This document shows positions 52,071 through 58,921 of a DNA stretch of 64,000 nucleotides, piece after piece. The notes below the pieces were generated by a model. That model had not been told where the DNA came from and did no database searches. It worked only from the letters and a program-made list of their open reading frames with translations. The stretch is from NCBI RefSeq assembly GCF_900105395.1, contig NZ_LT629775.1, forward strand, positions 5,726,001-5,790,000. Direction: 5' to 3'. The DNA comes from Streptomyces sp. TLI_053. GTDB taxonomy: Bacteria; Actinomycetota; Actinomycetes; Streptomycetales; Streptomycetaceae. Position numbers and translations under genes: made by a program. Positions within the stretch are counted from its first letter, which is position 1; every line of letters begins with the position of its first letter.

Positions 52071-53822
52071 TTGGCCCTCCAGCGCAACGACGCGCCTCCA
52101 GACCACCAGGAGACCGCCATCACCGCATCCGACCCCGCCCCGACCACGGGCGGTAACCCCAGCGCGGGGACGGCGACACCGGCCGTCGAACTGCGCGGCA
52201 TCACCAAGCGCTTCCCCGGCGTCGTGGCCAACCACGACATCAACCTCACCGTCCGCACCGGCACCGTGCACGCCCTCATGGGCGAGAACGGCGCCGGCAA
52301 GTCGACGCTGATGAAGATCCTCTACGGCATGCAGAAGCCGGACGAGGGCACCATCGCGATCAACGGCGAGCAGTGCGAGTTCAACACCCCCGGCGAGGCC
52401 ATCGCGCGTGGCATCGGCATGGTGCACCAGCACTTCATGCTCGCCGACAACCTCACCGTGTGGGAGAACGTCGTCCTCGGCGGCGAGCACCTCTACGGCA
52501 TCGGCGGCAAGGCCAAGGCGAAGATCAAGGAGATCTCCGACCAGTACGGCCTGGGCGTGCGCCCGGACGCCCTGGTCGAGGACCTCGGCGTGGCCGACCG
52601 CCAGCGGGTCGAGATCCTCAAGGTGCTCTACCGCGGCGCCAAGATCCTGATCCTCGACGAGCCCACCGCGGTGCTCGTCCCGCAGGAGGTCGACGCCCTG
52701 TTCGACAACCTGCGGGAGCTGAAGGCCGAGGGCGTCACCGTCATCTTCATCTCGCACAAGCTGCACGAGGTGCTCTCGGTGGCCGACGCGATCAGCGTCA
52801 TCCGCCGCGGCACCACCGTCGGCGACGCGGACCCGAGGAGCGTCACCGCCCGCCAGCTCGCCGAGCTGATGGTCGGCGCCGAGCTGCCCTCCCCGGAGAG
52901 CCGCGAGTCCACCGTCACCACCGACGAGATGCTGCGCGTCGAGGGCCTGCGGATCGCCAAGACCGACGCCGAGGGCATCGAGCGCGTCGTCCTGGACGAC
53001 ATCTCGCTGCGCATCCACAAGGGCGAGATCCTCGGCATCGCCGGTGTCGAGGGCAACGGCCAGGCCGAACTGGTCGAGGCCGTGATGGGGATGCTCCCGC
53101 TGGACGGCGGCAGCGTCACCCTGGACGGCAAGGACCTCTCCGGCACCCTCACCCGGGCCCGCCGCGAGGCCGGCATCGGCTACATCCCCGAGGACCGCCA
53201 CCGGCACGGCCTGCTGCTGGAGGCCCCGCTCTGGGAGAACCGGATCCTCGGCCACGTCACCGAGCGGCCCAACTCCAAGGGCGTGCTGCTCGACCCGGCC
53301 GCCGCCCGCAAGGACACCCAGCGGATCGTCGAGGAGTACGACGTCCGCACCCCCGGCATCGAGGTCACCGCGGCCTCCCTCTCCGGCGGCAACCAGCAGA
53401 AGCTGATCATCGGCCGCGAGATGAGCCACCAGCCCAAGCTGCTCATCGCCGCCCACCCCACCCGCGGTGTGGACGTCGGCGCCCAGGCGCAGATCTGGGA
53501 GCACATCCGGGTCGCCCAGCGGGCCGGCCTCGCCGTGCTGCTGATCTCGGCCGACCTGGACGAGCTGATCGGCCTCTCCGACACCATCCAGGTGATCTAC
53601 CGCGGCCGGCTGGTCGCCGACGCCGACCCGGCCACCGTGACCGCCGAGGACCTCGGCACCGCGATGACCGGTGCCGCCACCCAGGATCACATCAAGTCCT
53701 CGCCGGAGGCGGTCGCCGCAGCACGCGCCCTGGCGGCCGAGGGCACCGAGGCCGCGCAGTCCGCGGCCCCCACCGACACCGCCCCCACCGACACCGCCGA
53801 CGACCAGCAGGCGGGGGAGTAG
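52071..53822 (+). CDS. Nucleoside ABC transporter, dual ATPase subunit
   Basis: This protein energises nucleoside import and has two ABC domains. The first has Walker A GENGAGKST, signature VADRQRVEILK and Walker B ILILDEPTAVL. The second has degenerate Walker A (GVEGNGQAEL), signature LSGGNQQKL and a weak Walker B (LLIAAHPTRGVDVG), as in RbsA/YufO-type ATPases. The listed start is TTG (583 aa), the only usual start codon, but it has no ribosome site; AGGAG lies six bases before an in-frame ATC at 52119, which would give a 567-residue protein of more typical N-terminus. The C-terminus is a Thr/Ala/Asp tail. Confidence 0.92.
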   Translation: MALQRNDAPPDHQETAITASDPAPTTGGNPSAGTATPAVELRGITKRFPGVVANHDINLTVRTGTVHALMGENGAGKSTLMKILYGMQKPDEGTIAINGEQCEFNTPGEAIARGIGMVHQHFMLADNLTVWENVVLGGEHLYGIGGKAKAKIKEISDQYGLGVRPDALVEDLGVADRQRVEILKVLYRGAKILILDEPTAVLVPQEVDALFDNLRELKAEGVTVIFISHKLHEVLSVADAISVIRRGTTVGDADPRSVTARQLAELMVGAELPSPESRESTVTTDEMLRVEGLRIAKTDAEGIERVVLDDISLRIHKGEILGIAGVEGNGQAELVEAVMGMLPLDGGSVTLDGKDLSGTLTRARREAGIGYIPEDRHRHGLLLEAPLWENRILGHVTERPNSKGVLLDPAAARKDTQRIVEEYDVRTPGIEVTAASLSGGNQQKLIIGREMSHQPKLLIAAHPTRGVDVGAQAQIWEHIRVAQRAGLAVLLISADLDELIGLSDTIQVIYRGRLVADADPATVTAEDLGTAMTGAATQDHIKSSPEAVAAARALAAEGTEAAQSAAPTDTAPTDTADDQQAGE

Positions 53823-53826
53823 CCAC

Positions 53827-54990
53827 ATGACCAGTCCCAACCCCGCCGCCCAGCCCGCGCGGGCGAAGCGGTTCGACGGCGAGAAGATCGTCCTCGCCCT
53901 CGCAGCGCCGGTGCTCGCCGTGCTGCTGTCCGTCGTGATCTGTTCCGTCCTGCTGGCGACCTCGGGCAAGAACCCGTTCGACGCCTGGAACGTGATGATC
54001 ACGTACGCGACCAAGTCGGACGGCCAGGTGGCCATCCTCAACCGGTCCACCACGTACTACCTGGCCGCCGCGGCCGCCGCCTTCGGCTTCCGGATGAACC
54101 TCTTCAACATCGGTGTCGAGGGTCAGTACAAGGTCGCCGCTCTGTTCACGGCCTACGTCGGCAGCCAGCTCGACCTGCCGTCGTTCATCCAGATCCCGCT
54201 GCTGCTGATCACCGCCATGCTGGTCGGCGGTCTGTACGCGAGCATCGCCGGTCTGCTGAAGGTCTTCCGCGGCGTCAGCGAGGTCATCTCGAGCATCATG
54301 CTGAACGCCATCGCGGTGGCCATCGTCGGCCTATTGCTCGTCCCCGGCATCTTCGCGCCGCAGAAGAGCGGCACCAGCAACTCGATCCAGACCGCCCCGG
54401 TCTCGGAGTCCAGCCACTTCTTCGCGATCAACACCGACGGCGGCCCGCTCTACGGCTTCCTCTTCATCGCGATCCTGGTCGGCGTCGCCTTCCAGTTCAC
54501 CCTGACCCGCACCCGCTTCGGCTTCGACCTGCGCGCCACCGGCCGCTCGGAGACCGCGGCCACCGCGTCCGGCGTGAACGTCAAGCGCATGGTCGTCGTC
54601 TCGATGGTGGTCTCCGGCGCGCTGGCCGGCCTGATCGGCCTGCCCGAGCTGCTGCAGAACTCCTACAACTTCGGCCAGAGCTTCCAGGCCGGCCTCGGCT
54701 TCCTGGGCATCTCGGTCGCCCTGCTCGGCCGCAACAGCCCGATCGGCATGGCCTTCGCGGCGGTGCTGTTCGCGTTCCTGGACGCGACCGGCTCGCAGCT
54801 GCCGCTGCCGCAGAACGGCGGCTTCCCGTTCGAGATCGTCCCGGTCATGCAGGGCACCATCGTCATCTGTGTCGTCGTCGCCTACGAGCTGGTGCGCCGC
54901 TACGGCCTCAAGCGCCAGCAGCAGAAGGTCGGCGCCGAGCTCGCCGCCCAGGCCGCCGCGGCCGCCGAGAAGAAGGAGGTGTCCGCATGA
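53827..54990 (+). CDS. Nucleoside ABC transporter permease 1
   Basis: This BPD_transp_2-type permease (387 aa) has about eight to nine helices, with conserved NLFNIGVEGQYKVAALF and GVSEVISSIMLNAIAV. It belongs to the YufP-type half of BMP-linked importers. GGGGAG lies seven bases before the ATG. The stop overlaps the second permease as ATGA. Confidence 0.93.
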   Translation: MTSPNPAAQPARAKRFDGEKIVLALAAPVLAVLLSVVICSVLLATSGKNPFDAWNVMITYATKSDGQVAILNRSTTYYLAAAAAAFGFRMNLFNIGVEGQYKVAALFTAYVGSQLDLPSFIQIPLLLITAMLVGGLYASIAGLLKVFRGVSEVISSIMLNAIAVAIVGLLLVPGIFAPQKSGTSNSIQTAPVSESSHFFAINTDGGPLYGFLFIAILVGVAFQFTLTRTRFGFDLRATGRSETAATASGVNVKRMVVVSMVVSGALAGLIGLPELLQNSYNFGQSFQAGLGFLGISVALLGRNSPIGMAFAAVLFAFLDATGSQLPLPQNGGFPFEIVPVMQGTIVICVVVAYELVRRYGLKRQQQKVGAELAAQAAAAAEKKEVSA

Positions 54991-56252
54991 GCACGGCCAC
55001 CGCTGCCCGCGCCAAGGCGCCGGGTGCTCCCGCCAAGAAGCGCAAGATGTCCTGGCCGGTGGTGCTGCTGCTGATCGCGGGCGCCCTGGTCCTCTTCTCG
55101 GTCGTCGGCGTCATCACCGGCAACCACTCGCTGACCTCCTCCGGTCAGGTCACCGCCGCGCTCAGCGCCGCCGTGCCGATCGGCATGGCCGGTCTGGGCG
55201 GTCTCTGGTCCGAGCGGGCCGGCGTGGTCAACATCGGCCTCGAAGGCATGATGGTCGCCGGCACCTTCTGCGGCGCCTGGGGCGGCTACCTGGTCAACCC
55301 GTGGTTCGGCCTGGTGGCCGGCATGCTCGGCGGTGCGCTGGGCGGCCTGCTGCACGCCGTCATCACGGTGACCTTCGGCGTCGACCACATCGTGTCCGGC
55401 GTCGGCGTCAACCTGCTGATCCCCGGCATCTGCGCCTACGTCAACCGGATCTACTACAAGGACTACATCTCCGTCGGCGCCGGCGCGAACCAGTCCCCGC
55501 CGGCCGATCCGCTGCCGTACATCACCGTCCCCGGCCTCTCCTCGGGGCTGAAGGACATCGAGGCGCACCACTGGTTCGTGGTCTCCGACGTCGCCGGTGT
55601 GCTCGGCGGCCTGGTCACCAACATCTCGGTGGTCGTGCTGCTGGCCGGCGCGCTGATCGTGGCGAGCTACTTCGCCCTCTGGCGCACGGTGTTCGGTCTG
55701 CGGCTGCGCTCCTGCGGCGAGAACCCGACCGCGGCCGAGTCGCTGGGCGTCAACGTCTACAAGTACAAGTACCTCGCGGTCATCATGTCCGGCGCCTTCG
55801 CGGGCCTCGCCGGCTCGTACCTCTCGCTGGTCGCGGCGCACTTCTACAAGGACGGCCAGACCAACGGCCGCGGCTTCATCGGCCTTGCGGCGATGATCTT
55901 CGGCAACTGGATGCCCGGCGGCCTCGCCATGGGCGCCGGCCTGTTCGGCTTCACCGACAGCCTCCAGCTGCGCGACCCCGAGTCGGTGCACGCGCTGATC
56001 CTGGTGGTCGCCATCGCGATGGCGCTGCTGGCGGCCTGGCACCTGTACCGCCGCAAGCACACCGCGGCCGTGATCACCGCGGTGGTCTCCGGCGGCCTGT
56101 TCGCCTGGTACTTCACCACCGACGAGGTGCAGCGTCCGCTGATCGTCGCCACGCCGTACGTGATCACCCTGGTGGTGCTCGCGCTGGCCTCCCAGCGGCT
56201 GCGCCCGCCGAAGGCGGACGGTCAGATCTACCGCAAGGGCCAGGGCAAGTGA
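54987..56252 (+). CDS. Nucleoside ABC transporter permease 2
   Basis: The second permease (421 aa) carries the family sequence SERAGVVNIGLEGMMVAGTF and has about nine to ten helices, ending in a basic tail. It pairs with permease 1 to form the channel (YufQ-type). It overlaps its neighbours on both sides: ATGA with permease 1 and GTGA with cdd, so transport and deamination are translationally coupled. Confidence 0.93.
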   Translation: MSTATAARAKAPGAPAKKRKMSWPVVLLLIAGALVLFSVVGVITGNHSLTSSGQVTAALSAAVPIGMAGLGGLWSERAGVVNIGLEGMMVAGTFCGAWGGYLVNPWFGLVAGMLGGALGGLLHAVITVTFGVDHIVSGVGVNLLIPGICAYVNRIYYKDYISVGAGANQSPPADPLPYITVPGLSSGLKDIEAHHWFVVSDVAGVLGGLVTNISVVVLLAGALIVASYFALWRTVFGLRLRSCGENPTAAESLGVNVYKYKYLAVIMSGAFAGLAGSYLSLVAAHFYKDGQTNGRGFIGLAAMIFGNWMPGGLAMGAGLFGFTDSLQLRDPESVHALILVVAIAMALLAAWHLYRRKHTAAVITAVVSGGLFAWYFTTDEVQRPLIVATPYVITLVVLALASQRLRPPKADGQIYRKGQGK

Positions 56253-56665
56253 CGCCCGCGGCCGAGGCGGCCGGAGCGGCCGCGGCGGTCGACTGGGACG
56301 CGCTGCGGGCGGCGGCGCGCGAGGCGATGAGCCACGCGTACGCGCCGTACAGCAAGTTCCCGGTCGGCGCCGCCGCCCTGGTGGACGACGGCCGGACGGT
56401 CACCGGCTGCAACGTGGAGAACGCCTCGTACGGTCTGGCGCTGTGCGCCGAGTGCGGTCTGGTCTCCATGCTGCACGCGACCGGCGGCGGCCGGCTGACC
56501 GCGTTCACCTGTGTGGACGGGGCGGGCGAACTGCTGATGCCGTGCGGCCGCTGCCGCCAGCTGCTGTTCGAGCACGGCGGTCCGGACCTGCTGGTCGAGC
56601 TGCCCTCCGGGGTGCGGCCGATGAGTGAGGTCCTGCCCGACGCGTTCGGGCCGGAGCGCCTGTAG
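56249..56665 (+). CDS. cdd: Cytidine deaminase
   Basis: Cdd (138 aa) deaminates cytidine and deoxycytidine. The zinc and catalytic residues are C66-A-E68 in LCAECG and C99, C102 in MPCGRCRQLL; SKFPVGAAAL and NVENASYGL line the substrate pocket. The GTG start overlaps the permease stop (GTGA), which decides the start; upstream sequence is the permease in another frame. It is the last gene of the transport operon. Confidence 0.94.
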   Translation: MTPAAEAAGAAAAVDWDALRAAAREAMSHAYAPYSKFPVGAAALVDDGRTVTGCNVENASYGLALCAECGLVSMLHATGGGRLTAFTCVDGAGELLMPCGRCRQLLFEHGGPDLLVELPSGVRPMSEVLPDAFGPERL

Positions 56666-56689
56666 GCGCGGCTCTGGCCTTGCCGTTTG

Positions 56690-56701
56690 TTACGCGCGTA
56701 G
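56690..56701. promoter_or_regulatory. Operator candidate and -10 box upstream of deoA
   Basis: TTACGCGCGTAG contains the perfect 10-bp palindrome TACGCGCGTA shared with the purN region. Its right end runs into TAGAGT (56699-56704), a good -10 hexamer, so a bound repressor would block the promoter. It lies about 150 bases before deoA. Confidence 0.55.
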
Positions 56702-56744
56702 AGTGTCGCGAGTGGGGCCCTTCCGGGTCGACTCGCGACACTCT
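56700..56744 (+). terminator. Hairpin terminator between cdd and deoA
   Basis: A perfect 14-bp inverted repeat, AGAGTGTCGCGAGT / ACTCGCGACACTCT, with a 17-nt loop is followed by TCGCCTTTTCC. It can terminate transcripts from cdd and overlaps the candidate deoA promoter. Confidence 0.65.
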
Positions 56745-56851
56745 TCGCCTTTTCCGCCCCGCGTCCCGAACGCCGCCGGTCGAACCCCGCATCGTGAATC
56801 TCCCTTCTTGAACCCCTCTTGTTGAACCTCTCTTGGAGCAATGGAGCATCC

Positions 56852-58129
56852 ATGGACGCCATCTCCGTCATCAGGACCAAGCGCGACCGCGGAGAGCTGA
56901 GCGATGCTCAGATCGACTGGGTCATCGACGCCTACACCCGCGGGGAGGTCGCCGACGAGCAGATGTCCGCGCTGGCCATGGCCATCCTGCTGAACGGCAT
57001 GAACCCGGGCGAGATCAGCCGCTGGACGGACGCGATGATCCGCTCCGGCGTCCGGATGGACTTCTCCTCGCTGGCGCAGCCCACCAGTGACAAGCACTCC
57101 ACCGGCGGCGTCGGCGACAAGATCACCCTGCCGCTCGCCCCGCTGGTCGCCGCCTGCGGCGCCGCGGTGCCGCAGCTGTCCGGCCGCGGCCTCGGCCACA
57201 CCGGCGGCACCCTCGACAAGCTGGAGTCCATCCCCGGCTGGCGCGCCCTGCTCTCCAACGAGGAGATGCTCCAGGTGCTGCGGGACACCGGCGCGGTCAT
57301 CTGCGCGGCCGGCGACGGCCTCGCCCCGGCGGACAAGAAGCTGTACGCCCTGCGCGACGTCACCGGCACCGTCGAGGCGATCCCGTTGATCGCCTCCTCG
57401 ATCATGTCCAAGAAGATCGCCGAGGGCACCGGCGCGCTCGTCCTGGACGTCAAGGTCGGCTCCGGCGCGTTCATGAAGAACCTCGACGACGCCCGCGAGC
57501 TGGCCCGCACCATGGTCGGCCTCGGCACCACCGCCGGCGTCAACACGGTGGCCCTGCTCACCGACATGTCGACGCCGCTCGGCCTCACCGCGGGCAACGC
57601 GCTGGAGGTCCGCGAGTCGGTCGAGGTGCTGGCCGGCGGCGGCCCCGCCGACGTCGTCGAACTGACCCTGGCACTGGCCCGCGAGATGCTCGCCGCCGCG
57701 GGCGTGCACGGCAAGGACCCGGCCGACGCGCTGCGGGACGGCTCCGCGATGGACCACTGGCGCCGCATGATCGCCGCCCAGGGCGGCGACGTGGACGCCC
57801 CGCTGCCGGTCGCCCGCGAGCAGCACGTGATCCCGGCCCCGGCCTCCGGTGTGCTCACCACCCTGGACGCCTACGCCGTGGGTGTCAGCGCCTGGCGCCT
57901 CGGTGCCGGCCGCGCCCGCAAGGAGGACCCGGTGCAGGCCGGCGCCGGCGTCGAGATGCACGCCAAGCCGGGCGACACCGTGGTGGCCGGCCAGCCGCTG
58001 CTGACCCTGCACACCGACACCCCGGAGCGCTTCGAGTACGCGATCGAGGCCCTCGCCGGTGGCATCGAGGTCTCCCCGGCCGGTACCGCGTTCACCCCGA
58101 ACCCGATCGTGCTGGACCGGATCGCCTGA
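56852..58129 (+). CDS. deoA: Thymidine phosphorylase
   Basis: DeoA (425 aa) cleaves thymidine to thymine and deoxyribose-1-phosphate. Visible motifs are the phosphate-binding SDKHSTGGVGDK, the family signature region SGRGLGHTGGTLDKLE, and the substrate Arg/Ser/Lys region in LIASSIMSKKIAEG. The C-terminal PYNP domain carries the HAKPGDTVVAGQPLL sequence. ATG 56852 is preceded by GGAG five bases upstream. It follows cdd in a nucleoside salvage cluster and is followed by a perfect hairpin. Confidence 0.96.
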   Translation: MDAISVIRTKRDRGELSDAQIDWVIDAYTRGEVADEQMSALAMAILLNGMNPGEISRWTDAMIRSGVRMDFSSLAQPTSDKHSTGGVGDKITLPLAPLVAACGAAVPQLSGRGLGHTGGTLDKLESIPGWRALLSNEEMLQVLRDTGAVICAAGDGLAPADKKLYALRDVTGTVEAIPLIASSIMSKKIAEGTGALVLDVKVGSGAFMKNLDDARELARTMVGLGTTAGVNTVALLTDMSTPLGLTAGNALEVRESVEVLAGGGPADVVELTLALAREMLAAAGVHGKDPADALRDGSAMDHWRRMIAAQGGDVDAPLPVAREQHVIPAPASGVLTTLDAYAVGVSAWRLGAGRARKEDPVQAGAGVEMHAKPGDTVVAGQPLLTLHTDTPERFEYAIEALAGGIEVSPAGTAFTPNPIVLDRIA

Positions 58130-58137
58130 TGCCGTTC

Positions 58138-58174
58138 CCTGCGCACGTACGCCGCTCAGGCGTACGTGCGCAGG
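58138..58174. terminator. Perfect hairpin at the convergent deoA/Uma2 ends
   Basis: A 16-bp perfect stem, CCTGCGCACGTACGCC / GGCGTACGTGCGCAGG, has loop GCTCA. The loop holds the stop codon of the opposite Uma2 gene, so the stem encodes its last residues. Confidence 0.8.
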
Positions 58175-58710
58175 ACCCCGGTGTCGAGTGTCCACGGGCC
58201 CACGGTGATCGTGTCACCGAAGGCGAACTCCTTGCGCGAGGTCCAGCCGGGCTCGTCGTGAACGATGCCGGTGCCCTTGCGGGGGTCGACCAGCAGGTAG
58301 AGCGGGATGCCCATGGCCGCGTAGTCGCGGACCTTGTTGCGGTAGTCGTTCTCGGGATTGGACTTCGAGACGATCTCCACGACCAGCAGCACCTCGTGGG
58401 GGAGGAGTGCGGGCTGCTCGTCGTCGAGGGCCGTGAGGGGGAACACCATCAGGTCGGGATTCCGCAGCTTGCCCATCCCGGCGTCCTCCAGGTCCGCGCC
58501 GCCGTGAGCGATGTAGCCCGGATGCGTCTGCGGAAGCTGGGCGTTCAGCTGCTGGGCGATGCGGACGACGGCGAGCTCGTGGCGCTTCACCGGCGACATC
58601 ATCATGACGATCTCGCCGTCCGCGATCTCGATCTTCCCTATCCCGGGAATCTGCGGCAGCTGATCGGCGATCTCGCGCAACCGGGCGTACACGGCAGGAT
58701 CGATGCTCAT
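58156..58710 (-). CDS. Uma2 family protein (DUF820, PD-(D/E)XK-like)
   Basis: This 184-aa protein belongs to the Uma2/DUF820 family, predicted from fold to be restriction-endonuclease-like. Putative active-site residues are the Asp in RNPDLMVFP and the E-x-x-x-K pattern in VVEIVSKSNPENDYRNK. The family's target is unknown; it is common and multi-copy in actinomycetes. The ATG gives MSIDPAVYARLREIADQLP. It stands alone, with its stop inside the loop of the terminator shared with deoA. Confidence 0.87.
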   Translation of the reverse strand: MSIDPAVYARLREIADQLPQIPGIGKIEIADGEIVMMMSPVKRHELAVVRIAQQLNAQLPQTHPGYIAHGGADLEDAGMGKLRNPDLMVFPLTALDDEQPALLPHEVLLVVEIVSKSNPENDYRNKVRDYAAMGIPLYLLVDPRKGTGIVHDEPGWTSRKEFAFGDTITVGPWTLDTGVLRTYA

Positions 58711-58875
58711 GTTCCGGAGTCTAGTGACGGCCGACGACAGCCGCGCCCGTCCCGGGCGGCCGCCCGGGTCAACCGCACCCCACGGTCGGAGACGTCCGAC
58801 CCCACCCCCATAATTCTCACCAATGCTCCGCAGACACTCCATCGGGTCGGGCACGGCCCACCCGGGTCGGGAACG

Positions 58876-58892
58876 GCCGCGAGTGTCGCGGC
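58876..58892. promoter_or_regulatory. Inverted repeat in the leader of the beta-helix protein gene
   Basis: GCCGCGA and TCGCGGC flank GTG about 30 bases before the gene start, overlapping the likely promoter region. The surrounding CGAGTGTCGCG resembles the arm of the cdd-deoA hairpin. Confidence 0.35.
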
Positions 58893-58921
58893 TTTGACGA
58901 TTCTTGGGGGAGAAGTACACC

